Made by a program: the position numbers and the translations under genes. Under the pieces are notes generated by a model. That model ran no database searches and was not told the DNA's origin. It saw nothing but the letters and a program-made list of their open reading frames with translations. Shown piece after piece: positions 18,959 to 29,492 of a stretch of 64,000 nt of DNA. The stretch lies in assembly GCF_016495865.1 (NCBI RefSeq), contig NZ_CP054706.1:3038001-3102000 (forward strand), written 5' to 3'. Positions within the stretch are counted from its first letter, which is position 1. Each line of letters opens with the position of its first letter. The DNA comes from Salicibibacter cibi (GTDB taxonomy: Bacteria > Bacillota > Bacilli > Bacillales > Marinococcaceae).

Positions 18959-19210
18959 TTAAACTTCTCCCTGATCAATCATTTTCATAACTTCTTCTGT
19001 CGTATAAGTTTTTCCATCCAATATATCCTTTTTTGCTTGAAGTAATTTTTGTTTTAGTTCCGGATCTGCTTCAACATCTTCTGCAACCGTTGTTTCTGGT
19101 TCTTCACTTAGATATAGGTAATATTTCTTTCCATCTATTTCAATAACCGTGTCACCATCGTGGATGATTCCTTTCATTATTTCCGCAATTTGACCTTCAA
19201 GCTTCTTCAT
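18959..19210 (-). CDS. Antitoxin-like protein paired with the broken toxin
   Basis: 83 residues from ATG 19210, chosen because AGGAGATGATTGT precedes it; a longer start at 19261 lacks this. The C-terminal half (AEDVEADPELKQKLLQAKKD to TTEEVMKMIDQGEV) is the pattern of small acidic antitoxins that sit immediately upstream of RelE/ParE toxins in bacilli. The N-terminal half (IAEIMKGIIHDGDTVIEIDG) may be the DNA-binding part. It is intact although its toxin is broken. Confidence 0.6.
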   Translation of the reverse strand: MKKLEGQIAEIMKGIIHDGDTVIEIDGKKYYLYLSEEPETTVAEDVEADPELKQKLLQAKKDILDGKTYTTEEVMKMIDQGEV

Positions 19211-19425
19211 ACAATCATCTCCTGGAAGAAAGTTTCGGACTTTATCTTTATTATACAACATTTTAAATAAACCAGCGATCTGTTCACAACCAATTAGCTA
19301 AATCAAATGATCAGGATTAAAATGAAGAATGCTGCTTGATTTTCGAAATTCGGCTAGACGAGCACGAAGGAACCGCCCACTATTGTTAGCCATTTATCTA
19401 ATTTATTAAGCTAAGTTGATTAATT

Positions 19426-19713
19426 AGAGACTGCTGAATAACGGAAAAAGACTGGCACATAAGCATTTTCCGTTGGTGTTGTCGAAGCTGGATGCAAGGA
19501 AATCCATCCTATAAACAAAAAAACCCTTGCACTTCTGGCAACGTACGGAGGGACGGTGCTGCAATGGCGAGACTCCAGCGGAAAAACGGACGCGTCAAGA
19601 CCCCGCAGCGCCGGTTTTGCGCGAGGAGGCTTGACCGTTCGTCCGCGGAAAGCGAAGCCATGGAAGCGACATCCCGGCTTCAGCTGATAGCTGCAAGTTG
19701 TTCAGCATTCCCT
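19426..19713 (+). mobile_element. MITE-like inverted-repeat element, copy 1
   Basis: 288 bp. The ends AGAGACTGCTGAATAAC and, reversed, AGGGAATGCTGAACAAC form terminal inverted repeats, flanked by the 4-bp duplication AATT. The interior is the same as in the five other copies and codes for nothing conserved. Confidence 0.85.
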
Positions 19714-19759
19714 AATTAGCTAAAAATGTCTAACAATATTAAATGCATTAGCTAAGAAA

Positions 19760-20112
19760 AGATACTGGAAAGGTGAGGGTGCCCTCAACCAAAGTGCGAA
19801 ATCGAAAAATACTTAAAATACGTGGGTGCCAATGAAGAGATCATCGTAACGAAAAGCGGGGAGGACATTTCCAGAACCTCCCCCTGCATTGACGAAAATA
19901 CTATCATTGAAGAACGAGCAAAATACCGTTCTTCGGGCAATTGGTGGACTTATGAAGAATTTCTGGAGTTAACGGAATAATCGGAACAGAGATTTGAATT
20001 AATTGATGACTTCATCTACAACTTAATCCCCCTTCCTATAAACACCAAATCCTATATAAAGAATGCCCACCAAACGGTACGTTCCGAGATATTTGAAGTG
20101 GAGCAGATTTGA
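19760..20112 (+). pseudogene. Relic of a Phd-type antitoxin / Uma2-family locus
   Basis: The plus strand contains, after a stop near 19775, the frame EIEKYLKYVGANEEIIVTKS (Phd/YefM antitoxin-like), then SGNWWTYEEFLELTE, an in-frame TAA at 19978-19980, then SEQRFELIDDFIYNLIPLP and a stop at 20110. The second part matches the start of Uma2-family (PD-D/E-xK nuclease-fold) proteins, which begin T-Y-E-E-x-L-E-L and E-R-F-E-L-I-D-G. No start codon and an internal stop show decay. It lies between MITE copies 1 and 2. Confidence 0.55.
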
Positions 20113-20178
20113 CAGATGTGTTTGCATGACTTCGGCATATGCAAAACCACCGCCCGCAAGCGATGGTTGTAAATAATT

Positions 20179-20465
20179 AGGGACTGCTGAATAACGGAAA
20201 AAGACTGGCACATAAGCATTTTCCGTTGGTGTTGTCAAAGCTGGATGCAAGGAAATCCATCCTATAAGCAAAAAAACCCTTGCACTTCTGGCAACGTACG
20301 GAGGGACGGTGCTGCAATGGCGAGACTCCAGCGGAAAAACGGACGCGTCAAGCCCCGCAGCGCCGGTTTTGCGCGAGGAGGCTTGACCGTTCGTCCGCGG
20401 AAAGCGAAGCCATGGAAGCGGCATCCCGGCTTCAGCTGATAACTGCAAGTTGTTCAGCAATCCCT
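20179..20465 (+). mobile_element. MITE-like inverted-repeat element, copy 2
   Basis: 287 bp with ends AGGGACTGCTGAATAAC and, reversed, AGGGATTGCTGAACAAC, flanked by AATT on both sides. Same orientation as copy 1. Its right end lies 14 bp from the stop of tatA copy 3. Confidence 0.88.
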
Positions 20466-20478
20466 AATTATATTCGAT

Positions 20479-20706
20479 TTACGACTGATTCTGGGATTCG
20501 GACGTCGTGGTCGTCGTTTCCTCATTGATTTCTTTTCTTTCCGATTCGGGTGGGTCATCTTCCATCATCTGCGAGGTGGATTTTTTGAATTCATTCAGTG
20601 TTTTCCCGAAAGCGCCGCCGATTTCCGGTAATTTTTTCGGTCCAAAAATCAAGAGAGCGATTAAAAGGATGAGGATGAGACTGGGAATGCCAATATTTGG
20701 AAGCAC
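20479..20706 (-). CDS. tatA: Twin-arginine translocase subunit TatA, copy 3
   Basis: 75 residues from a GTG at 20706 that follows AAGGAGGAAACATT; this start gives the normal short TatA N-terminus ([20 protein letters not shown]). The hinge [10 protein letters not shown] and amphipathic helix [19 protein letters not shown] are typical. The tail is rich in Glu, Thr and Ser. It is less similar to copies 1 and 2 than they are to each other, stands alone without tatC, and is probably the older, housekeeping-type paralogue. Confidence 0.9.
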   Translation of the reverse strand: MLPNIGIPSLILILLIALLIFGPKKLPEIGGAFGKTLNEFKKSTSQMMEDDPPESERKEINEETTTTTSESQNQS

Positions 20707-21145
20707 AATGTTTCCTCCTTTTTCAACATAGGCTGTATCTTTACTGCTTAGTATGACCATAAAAGAATGTACTATACTTTCCATCTATCGTATCACACAT
20801 AAAGGGAAACTTCCATAAGAGGGAAGGCTTTTCCCAGGATAACGTCAACGTCCAATCAATCATTTCGATCCGCAGTCCAGCAGCTGTGGTTGGAACGCTT
20901 TTTTCGACTTCACGGTGCGATTCACGTTCCAACGCGTGCGGTTGGATTACTTTTTTCGGCTTCACACCCCGATTTAGGCCCCTAACACACACTGTTTTCC
21001 GCCTGCAATTGTTGTACTTTGACTTTACCTTGAAGGCTTTTCCCAAATCGGAGGTTAACGCCGGAACACAGCTTATGCTTTCCCATATGCAAAATTTTTA
21101 TCCCGATGATGATGCGCGTTTATCGGCCTCATTGAATGTCAAAAG
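20707..21145. other. Gene-free stretch upstream of tatA copy 3
   Basis: No supported gene. A 100-residue open frame exists on the minus strand but has no family resemblance or ribosome site. Two imperfect direct repeats are visible around 20890-20990 (GGTTGGAACGCTTTTTTCGA and GGTTGGATTACTTTTTTCGG, each followed by CTTCAC). A short match, TTGTACTTTGACTT-ACC, recurs near 50057, suggesting debris of another repeat. Confidence 0.4.
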
Positions 21146-21169
21146 ACTGAACGCGTAGTACGTTCAGCC
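21146..21169 (-). terminator. Terminator of citZ-icd-mdh
   Basis: Stem CTGAACG (21147-21153) / CGTTCAG (21161-21167), followed on the minus strand by TCTTTT; 10 bp after the mdh stop. Confidence 0.7.
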
Positions 21170-21178
21170 TTTCATCAT

Positions 21179-22117
21179 TTACTTCAACAGTTTCATGACA
21201 TTTTTTACGGAATCCACGGATGTGGAGAGGTCCTGTTTTTCTTCTTCCGTAAGATTCAGTTCGATGACTCGCTCGACGCCGTCCCCTCCGAGGACGGTCG
21301 GGACACCAAGATAAAGATCATTGTAGCCATATTCGCCTTCGAGATAAGCAATCGTCGGTAATATACGTTTTTTGTCTTTAATGATCGATTCAACCATTTG
21401 CGTTAATGCAGCGGCCGGCGCGTAATAGGCGCTTCCGTCGCCAAGCAGCGAAACAATTTCTCCGCCACCTTTGCGTGTGCGCTCAATGATTTTATCGATA
21501 CGGTCTTGGGATATCAAGTCCGTTAACGGTACACCGCCAACGCTTGAGTAACGAATCAGCGGTACCATGTCGTCGCCATGGCCTCCGAGCACAAAACCTT
21601 GCACATCTTCCACCGACAGGCTTAATTCCTGGGCAATAAACGCACGGAAACGAGCCGTATCCAAAACGCCTGATTGACCGATCACCCTGTTTTTCGGTAA
21701 GCCGGATGCCTGGTAAACTGCATATGTCATCGCATCCGCAGGGTTTGTCAGTACGATAATGTACGTATCAGGTGAATGCTTTACAATTTGCTCGGTAACA
21801 GATTTCATGATGCCGGCATTTGTATTTACGAGATCATCCCGGCTCATGCCCGGTTTCCGGGCGATGCCTGCGGTAATAACTACGACATCAGAGCCCTCCG
21901 TGTCCTTGTAATCGGAAGTTCCGGTCACATTCACATCTGCGCCTACGACAGGGGTGGATTCAAGCATATCGAGAGCTTTCCCCTGCGTTGGGCCCTCTTT
22001 ATCCGGAACGTCCACTAGGACAACGTCTGCCAGTTCTTGTTGCGCAACATTAAGGGCCGTTGTAGCGCCTGTAAAGCCGCCGCCGATCACAGATACTTTT
22101 CTACGTTTAATCGTCAT
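21179..22117 (-). CDS. mdh: Malate dehydrogenase
   Basis: 312 residues. NAD-dependent oxidation of malate to oxaloacetate in the TCA cycle. LDH-like MDH type: N-terminal NAD motif [17 protein letters not shown], discriminating region [15 protein letters not shown], catalytic His in [20 protein letters not shown] follows CAAGGAGG. Third gene of the citZ-icd-mdh operon, 23 bp after icd. Confidence 0.96.
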   Translation of the reverse strand: MTIKRRKVSVIGGGFTGATTALNVAQQELADVVLVDVPDKEGPTQGKALDMLESTPVVGADVNVTGTSDYKDTEGSDVVVITAGIARKPGMSRDDLVNTNAGIMKSVTEQIVKHSPDTYIIVLTNPADAMTYAVYQASGLPKNRVIGQSGVLDTARFRAFIAQELSLSVEDVQGFVLGGHGDDMVPLIRYSSVGGVPLTDLISQDRIDKIIERTRKGGGEIVSLLGDGSAYYAPAAALTQMVESIIKDKKRILPTIAYLEGEYGYNDLYLGVPTVLGGDGVERVIELNLTEEEKQDLSTSVDSVKNVMKLLK

Positions 22118-22140
22118 TAGATCTGCCTCCTTGGGGATCC

Positions 22141-23403
22141 TTACATGTTCTTGATGAGTTCATCCGCAAACCCGGAGCATTTCACTTCTGTTGCGTTATC
22201 CATTAACCGGGCAAAATCATACGTGACAACTTTGTTGCCAATGGTCGCATCCATAGATTGGGTGATGAGTTCTGCAGCTTCATTCCAACCAAGATGGCGG
22301 AGCAACAATTCTCCGGATAAAATTAACGATGATGGATTCACTTTATCCTGTCCCGCGTATTTAGGGGCAGTTCCATGTGTCGCTTCAAAGATGGCATGAC
22401 CGGTATCATAGTTAATGTTCGCGCCCGGTGCGATGCCGATGCCGCCAACTTGGGCTGCCAAAGCGTCAGAGATGTAGTCGCCGTTTAAATTCATGGTCGC
22501 AACAACATCATGTTCTTTCGGGCGCGTAAGAATTTGCTGCAAGAAAATATCAGCGATCGCTTCTTTGATGATGATTTTCCCTGCTGCTTCCGCTTCGTCT
22601 TGTGCTTTGTTTGCCGCTTCTTTGCCTTCTTTTTCCACAATTTCGTCATAGGTTTGCCAAGTGAACACTTGATCACCGAATTCACGCTCTGCGAGCTCAA
22701 AGCCCCAGGCTTTGAAGGCACCTTCCGTGAACTTCATGATATTTCCTTTATGAACGAGGGTTACGCTTTTACGATTTTCGTCAATGGCGTATTGGATTGC
22801 AGCGCGAACGAGGCGTTCCGTTCCCTCTTTGGAAATCGGTTTAATGCCGACGCCAGACGTCTCCGGGAAGCGAATGTTTTCCGATCCCATTTCATTTTGA
22901 ATAAAATCAATCACTTTTTTCGCTTCTGCCGAGCCTTCCTGGAACTCGATGCCCGCATAGATGTCTTCGGTGTTTTCACGGAAAATCGACATGTCCACTT
23001 CTTCCGGACGTTTAACCGGAGAAGGAACGCCTGTATAGTGACGAACCGGGCGCAAACACGTGTACAGGTCGAGTTTTTGCCGCAATGCCACGTTTAAGGA
23101 ACGGATGCCGCCGCCGATAGGCGTCGTAAGCGGACCTTTAATCGCGATCAAGTATTCGCGGATCGTTTCTAGCGATTCTTCCGGGAGCCATTCACCCGTT
23201 TTATCGTGCGATTTGCCGCCAACGAGGATTTCTTTCCAATCGATTTTTTTCTTGCCGTCATAGGCTTTCTCAACAGCCGCATCGATGACACGGGAAGCTG
23301 CCGCCCAGATGTCGGGACCGGTGCCGTCTCCTTCAATGTATGGAATGACGGGGTTGTCCGGCACATTTAATCTTCCGTTATTTACTGCAATTTTTTCAGC
23401 CAT
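22141..23403 (-). CDS. icd: NADP-dependent isocitrate dehydrogenase
   Basis: 420 residues, usual for the bacterial homodimeric enzyme. Converts isocitrate to 2-oxoglutarate with NADP. Visible are [16 protein letters not shown], the [23 protein letters not shown] substrate region, [31 protein letters not shown] and [19 protein letters not shown] (nucleotide site). Lies between citZ and mdh as in B. subtilis. The 139-bp gap to citZ contains a small hairpin (ATCGGC/GCCGAT near 23440). Confidence 0.96.
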   Translation of the reverse strand: MAEKIAVNNGRLNVPDNPVIPYIEGDGTGPDIWAAASRVIDAAVEKAYDGKKKIDWKEILVGGKSHDKTGEWLPEESLETIREYLIAIKGPLTTPIGGGIRSLNVALRQKLDLYTCLRPVRHYTGVPSPVKRPEEVDMSIFRENTEDIYAGIEFQEGSAEAKKVIDFIQNEMGSENIRFPETSGVGIKPISKEGTERLVRAAIQYAIDENRKSVTLVHKGNIMKFTEGAFKAWGFELAEREFGDQVFTWQTYDEIVEKEGKEAANKAQDEAEAAGKIIIKEAIADIFLQQILTRPKEHDVVATMNLNGDYISDALAAQVGGIGIAPGANINYDTGHAIFEATHGTAPKYAGQDKVNPSSLILSGELLLRHLGWNEAAELITQSMDATIGNKVVTYDFARLMDNATEVKCSGFADELIKNM

Positions 23404-23542
23404 TTCAAATTCCTCCCAGAAAAAATTAAATCTCGCGCATCGGCTTAACTCGCCGATACTTCAACCTAAGGATGACTTCATGCCCTGGTAGCTATCATAA
23501 TCCCTGCACTACAATAAGAGTTGAAGCCTGGATCAACACACG

Positions 23543-24661
23543 CTACGAACGTTCGCCCAATGGAATGTATTTTTGCGTGTCCGGCCCGACGTACTCCGCA
23601 CGGGGGCGAATGAGACGGTTGTCGGCATACTGTTCCAGAATGTGCGCGTTCCAACCTGCCGTCCTGCTCACAGCAAAAATAGGGGTGAATAGATCATGGT
23701 CAATGCCTAAACTGTGATACACAGATGCCGAATAGAAGTCCACATTCGGAAGCAACCCTTTGTCCTTGGCCACTTTTTCCTCAATAGCCACCGACATGTC
23801 ATACCATTTCGTCTCTCCGGATATGGTTGTTAATTTCTTCGACATGTCACGCAAATGTTTCGCGCGCGGATCACCGTTTTTGTAAACCCGGTGGCCAAAT
23901 CCCATGATTTTTACTTTTTGGTCAAACAATTCCTGAATATGATCTTCAACGCGGTTGACTTCCCCGACTTCGCTCAACATCGCCATCACACGTTCATTGG
24001 CGCCGCCATGCAAGGGACCTTTCAATGCACCGATGGCAGCGGTGATTCCGGAGTAAAAATCGGACAATGTCGCCACACAGACGCGCGCCGTAAATGTGGA
24101 TGCATTTAATTCATGATCCGCATGCAAGACGAGTGCTTTGTTTATCGCATCAACGGCAACATCTTCCGGTTCCTCGCCATTCAACATATAAAGAAAATTT
24201 GCGGCATAGCCAAGATTTTCTTTTGGTTTAACAGGGGCTTTCCCGTTTCGGATTCTTGCAAATCCGGCCACGATCGCGGCAATCTTTGCCTGCAAGCGCA
24301 AGGCAATCCGTTTTGCGGCGCCTTCTTCGACTTCATCCGCTTCCTCGTCGTAAAGACCCAATTGCGAAACCGCTGTCCGTAATGCCGCCATCGGATGTAC
24401 CTCAGCAATTGGATAGGCTTTCATATCATTAAATATCTCATTCGGCACTGACATATTAGCCACTAAATCGTTTGAGAATGTCTCCAGCTCCGTTTTGTTC
24501 GGCAGCTTGCCATTCCATAATAAGTATACCACTTCTTCAAAGGACGAGTAATTAGCCAGATCATCAATATGATAACCTTGGTATGTGAGCACATCGTCAA
24601 TAATTGAACTTACGCTCGAAGTTGTAGCTACAATACCTTCCAAGCCACGCGTTTGGCTCAT
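23543..24661 (-). CDS. citZ: Citrate synthase
   Basis: 372 residues from ATG 24661 (AAGGAGAGG six bases upstream; an upstream in-frame ATG at 24709 lacks such a site). Condenses oxaloacetate and acetyl-CoA. Contains LHADHELNASTFTARV (first catalytic His), GGANERVMAML, IMGFGHRVYKNGDPRA (second catalytic His), FYSASVYHSLGI and the Asp/Arg region FAVSRTAGWNAH. Short Gram-positive form. First gene of the TCA operon. Confidence 0.96.
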   Translation of the reverse strand: MSQTRGLEGIVATTSSVSSIIDDVLTYQGYHIDDLANYSSFEEVVYLLWNGKLPNKTELETFSNDLVANMSVPNEIFNDMKAYPIAEVHPMAALRTAVSQLGLYDEEADEVEEGAAKRIALRLQAKIAAIVAGFARIRNGKAPVKPKENLGYAANFLYMLNGEEPEDVAVDAINKALVLHADHELNASTFTARVCVATLSDFYSGITAAIGALKGPLHGGANERVMAMLSEVGEVNRVEDHIQELFDQKVKIMGFGHRVYKNGDPRAKHLRDMSKKLTTISGETKWYDMSVAIEEKVAKDKGLLPNVDFYSASVYHSLGIDHDLFTPIFAVSRTAGWNAHILEQYADNRLIRPRAEYVGPDTQKYIPLGERS

Positions 24662-24779
24662 AAAAAACCTCTCCTTTACACCTGAGAATCCGATGACCGG
24701 CGGACACATCTCCCGATACCTAGGTAAACATTAACCGTAACTGCTTGTCCATCTATTTAACACAACCAATGCCACGCTT

Positions 24780-24989
24780 TTACATTTTGCCGCCGGTTTT
24801 TTCACCATCCACTATTATATACATTTTTGTAGGATTTGTGAATGAATAGCCATTATTCTTTACGACAAATTGCGATTCATGCTTTTTTGGCAGGTAAGAA
24901 AGTATAAAACTTTTTCCTGCATAAGTGCAACTAAGGCTTTCGCCATTAAGGCTTGGCGATAAGCCAAGTTTTCTAACGAAAGACAACAC
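24780..24989 (-). CDS. Doubtful small open frame with a hairpin at its start
   Basis: 69 codons from a GTG, without a good ribosome site; the translation (SFVRKLGLSPSLNGESLSC onward) has no recognised family. DNA at its 5' end folds as CTTGGC-TTATC-GCCAAG, followed by a GGCGAAAGCC-type hairpin. In B. subtilis the membrane gene ytvI stands between fxsA and citZ; here it is missing and this stretch fills the gap. It could be a structured non-coding repeat instead of a gene. Confidence 0.2.
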   Translation of the reverse strand: MLSFVRKLGLSPSLNGESLSCTYAGKSFILSYLPKKHESQFVVKNNGYSFTNPTKMYIIVDGEKTGGKM

Positions 24990-25022
24990 CGCAAAATATC
25001 GTGCGGGAACCCACGGCTGCTT

Positions 25023-25418
25023 TCACCACCGTCGGATAACCATGATATTTCGATTAATCAGCACTTTATTGAAAAAATAGCGGACGAAGCCTTTGATATA
25101 CGTTCGCGTAAACGGAAGGATGAGCATAAAGCCTAGAAGGTCGGTGAGAAAACCAGGGGCGACAAGCAAAAAACCTCCGAAAAGGATACAGATGCCATCA
25201 AGGGCAATGCCCGTCGGCGTTTGCTGATTTTGTATTTGCAGTTGCAACACTTGCCATGTTTGCCTGCCTTCTCTTCGCGCCAACCATACACCGATCACAC
25301 TTGTGAGGAGCAAGAGGAGCAACGTAGGAAAAAAACCAAGTGCTCGTCCGACTAACCAAATGACGATGATTTCAATAATTGGGATTGCGAGTAACAAAAG
25401 GATAAACAACCTCGCCAA
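25023..25418 (-). CDS. fxsA: FxsA-family membrane protein
   Basis: 131 residues beginning with TTG at 25418, six bases after AAAGGAGGG. FxsA proteins are cytoplasmic-membrane proteins; the E. coli namesake relieves exclusion of phage T7 by the F plasmid when overproduced. Visible are two N-terminal helices (LFILLLLAIPIIEIIVIWLVG and FFPTLLLLLLTSVIGVWLARREG), the family-typical ALDGICILFGGFLLVAPGFLTDLLGF, and a basic C-terminus. Matches B. subtilis ytzA in position between pyk and citZ. Confidence 0.88.
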   Translation of the reverse strand: MARLFILLLLAIPIIEIIVIWLVGRALGFFPTLLLLLLTSVIGVWLARREGRQTWQVLQLQIQNQQTPTGIALDGICILFGGFLLVAPGFLTDLLGFMLILPFTRTYIKGFVRYFFNKVLINRNIMVIRRW

Positions 25419-25463
25419 AAATATCCCTCCTTTGGCTGATAAAACCTACTGAGACCTGTACGC

Positions 25464-27220
25464 TTATAAAACACTGGCATGTCCTCTGTAAATATCTCCC
25501 CGTGCACTGTCCAACGTTAATTCTTCCCCATCTTCAAAACGTTCAATGGCACGTTCGACGCCAACGACAACGGGGATCCCAAGGGTTAAGCCGACAACGG
25601 CAGCGTGGCATGTCAGGCCACCTTCTTCGGTGATGACAGCCGCTGCTTTTTCAAAAGCATTCATCATCTCTTTATCCGTCGAAGGCGCGATTAAAATGTT
25701 CCCTTCTTCCATTTTATCGTTCGCTTCTTGGGCGTTACGGGCAATAACGGCTTTCCCGGACGGATTTGTCTGGCCTATTCCTTGCCCCTTTGCGGCGACT
25801 TCACCGATGACGTGTACTTTCATAATATTCGTTGTTCCGGTTTCTCCAACCGGAACGCCGGCGGTGATCACAACGAGGTCTCCGTAGTTGGTTACGCCGG
25901 ATTTAAGGGCTTCGCTTACTGTTATGTCGAACATTTCATCCGTCGTTGACACTTTTTCACCAAGCAATGGACATACGCCCCATACGAGGTTTAAGCGTCT
26001 GAGCACACGGATGTCGCTCGTAACGGCAACGATTTTTGATTTAGGTCGGTACTTGGAAACAAGCCGCGCCGTATAGCCGCTTTCCGTCGCTGTAAGAATC
26101 GCGGATGTGTCCAAGCTTAACGCTGTTCTGGCTACCGCTTGGCTGATCGAATTTGTGATCGTCGTCCGACTTTCCTTCGTCCGGTTATCCAACACCTCTT
26201 CATAGTTTAACGCGGATTCCGCCTTCACCGCAATACGACTCATCGTCTCAACCGCTTCGACAGGATAGTCGCCTGCAGCTGTCTCTCCCGACAGCATAAT
26301 CGCATCCGTGCCATCAAAAATCGCGTTCGCAACATCACTTGCTTCTGCTCTGGTCGGACGTGGGTTTTTCGTCATCGATTCAAGCATTTGTGTAGCTGTA
26401 ATGACCGGTTTTGCCAGATTGTTGCTGTAACCGATCAGTTTTTTTTGAATAAGCGGAACTTCCTCGGGGGAATTTCCACTCCTAAGTCGCCTCTTGCCAC
26501 CATGATTCCTTCGGAAACTTCGAGGATTTCTTCAATGTTTTCGACCCCCTCTTCGTTTTCTATTTTGGGGATGATAGGGGTTTGTTCAGCTTGATGAAAT
26601 TCCAGTAATTCCCTGATTTCAAAAACATCGGCTGCCCTTCGAACGAAAGAAGCGGCAATAAAATCAATGCCTTCTTCAAGCCCAAAGCGAATATCTTCCG
26701 CATCTTTTTCTGTCATTCCCGGTAAGTTCACTTTAACTTTCGGCAAATTGACGCCCTTATTATTTTTTAATATGCCGTCATTCATGACGGATGCATTGAC
26801 ATCATTTCCGTCAACAGATTCTACCTGCAATTCAATCAACCCATCGTCCAGAAGGACAGTGTCACCGGGAGAAAGGTCATTTGCCAACTCTTTGTATGTA
26901 ACACCTATTCGCTTTGCATTTCCCGGGGTATTCTCACCTGTGAGACGGATGACAGACCCTTTTTGCAAGTGCACTTCTCCATTTTCCATTTCATACGTGC
27001 GAATTTCAGGCCCTTTCGTATCCAATAAGATCGATATTTCTTTACCGGTCTCCGCTGCTGCTTCTCGAATCGTTTGTATTCTCGCACGGTGTTCTTCATG
27101 GTCTCCGTGGGAAAAATTAAGACGGGCAACATTCATTCCGGCATCAATCAACTGTTTCAGTGTTTGTTTGTCCTCAGATGCAGGGCCGATCGTTACAACG
27201 ATTTTCGTTTTTCTCATCAT
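25464..27220 (-). pseudogene. pyk: Pyruvate kinase, apparent single-base frameshift
   Basis: Converts PEP and ADP to pyruvate and ATP. Frame 1 from ATG 27220 reads [49 protein letters not shown] to [16 protein letters not shown] and stops near 26435. The rest continues in another frame ([55 protein letters not shown]). It ends with the extra C-terminal PEP-utiliser-like domain ([21 protein letters not shown]) found in Bacillus enzymes. The slip is at a CCCCC run (26466-26470), where one more base would restore [19 protein letters not shown]. Either a sequencing error in a homopolymer or a real loss of function. Confidence 0.85.
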
Positions 27221-27281
27221 AACAAATCCTTTCCGTTTGCTAGCGATGGAAGGTGGAAGGTTAGAAAACCAATCGCTAAAT

Positions 27282-27566
27282 AGGGATTGCTGAACAACTT
27301 ACATATATTAGTTGAAGCCGGGATGCCGCTTCCATGGCTTCGCTTTCCGCGGACGAACGGTCAAGCCTCCTCGCGCAAAACCGGCGCTGCGGGGGCTTGA
27401 CGCGTCCGTTTTTCCGCTGGAGTCTCGCCATTGCAGCACCATCCCTCCGTACGTTGCCAGAAGTGCAAGGTTTTTTTGCTTATAGGATGGATTTCCTTGC
27501 ATCCAGCTTTGACAACAGCAACGGAAAATGCTTATGTGCCAGTCTTTTTCCATTATTCAGCAGTCC

Positions 27567-27568
<2 letters not shown>
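27282..27568 (-). mobile_element. MITE-like inverted-repeat element, copy 3
   Basis: 287 bp, opposite orientation to copies 1 and 2, flanked by the duplication AAAT (27278-27281 and 27569-27572). It lies inside the pfkA-pyk operon. Its first two bases on the coding strand (AG) complete the pfkA stop codon TAG, and its other end is 61 bp upstream of the pyk start. Confidence 0.88.
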
Positions 27569-28538
<970 letters not shown>

Positions 28539-29492
28539 TTACTCATCCGTTTTTCCGATCTTATTGAATTTCTCAAAACGTTGATCCCGCAATTGCTCTG
28601 AAGAATAGTTCGCAAGTTCAGCTAAGCTGCCGTCCAACGTTCGCTCGATGAAGCCGGCTTGTTTTCTAATATCATAGTGAGCACCGCCGCGCACTTCCGG
28701 AATAATTCCGTCAATAATGCCGAATTCATCAAGATCAGGGGCTGTGATGCGCATCGTTTCCGCCGCTTTTTGCGCTTGGGAAGCATCTTTCCAAAGGATT
28801 GTGGCCGCTCCTTCCGGTGATATCACGGAGTACGTAGCGTTTGCAAGCATATACATATGGTTGCAAACCCCAAGGGCAAGCGCGCCTCCGCTGCCACCTT
28901 CTCCGATGACAATGCCTATTGATGGCACACCAAAACCGGCCATTTCCAACAGGTTCCGCGCAATGGCTTCACTTATCCCTCGTTCTTCTGACGCTTTTCC
29001 CGGAAATGCCCCTTTCGTATCAATGAAAGTAATAATCGGCCGGTTGAATTTATCTGCCTGTTTCATCAAACGTAACGCTTTGCGATACCCTTCAGGATGA
29101 GGGCTGCCAAAGTTACGTCGTATGTTTTCCTTCGTATTCCGTCCCCGCTGATGGCCGATGACGGTCACCGGACGTCCCTTGTAAGTGGCGATACCTGAAA
29201 TGATCGCTTCGTCATCCCCGTAGAGGCGGTCTCCGTGTAACTCAAGAAAATCAGAAAACAAATAGTCAATGTAATCCAACGTCGTCGGACGCTCCGCGTG
29301 ACGCGCAATCTGTACGCGTTCCCAAGGGTTTAATTCATCATAGATTTGAACTTCAAGTTCCTGCAATCGTTCTTCCAGGTGGCGAATCTCCGTTTCTAAA
29401 TTAATGTCTTTGTCCTCGGTAAAATTTTTTAGCTCATTAATTTTATTTTGAAGGTCGACCACCGGCTTTTCAAATGGAAGATTTTGGCTCAT
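28539..29492 (-). CDS. accA: Acetyl-CoA carboxylase carboxyltransferase subunit alpha
   Basis: 317 residues from ATG 29492, which follows AGGAGATTAACA and overlaps the accD end by 23 bp; a longer frame start at 29519 is unlikely. With AccD it moves the carboxyl group from biotin to acetyl-CoA for fatty acid synthesis. Shows the N-terminal coiled region ([16 protein letters not shown]), [52 protein letters not shown] and [13 protein letters not shown]. Confidence 0.95.
   Translation of the reverse strand: MSQNLPFEKPVVDLQNKINELKNFTEDKDINLETEIRHLEERLQELEVQIYDELNPWERVQIARHAERPTTLDYIDYLFSDFLELHGDRLYGDDEAIISGIATYKGRPVTVIGHQRGRNTKENIRRNFGSPHPEGYRKALRLMKQADKFNRPIITFIDTKGAFPGKASEERGISEAIARNLLEMAGFGVPSIGIVIGEGGSGGALALGVCNHMYMLANATYSVISPEGAATILWKDASQAQKAAETMRITAPDLDEFGIIDGIIPEVRGGAHYDIRKQAGFIERTLDGSLAELANYSSEQLRDQRFEKFNKIGKTDE

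Noticed and set aside
20023..20460. Open frames of 64-145 codons inside the MITE copies (also near 19492, 27308, 42290, 50854)
   Set aside because: They are by-products of the repeated sequence, differ in frame and length between copies, and have no ribosome sites.
20741..21046. 101-codon minus-strand frame upstream of tatA copy 3
   Set aside because: No ribosome site or recognisable family; it overlaps the tatA leader and imperfect direct repeats.
22510..23097. 195-codon plus-strand frame within icd
   Set aside because: Antisense shadow created by codon bias of icd; Phe/Arg-rich translation with no family.
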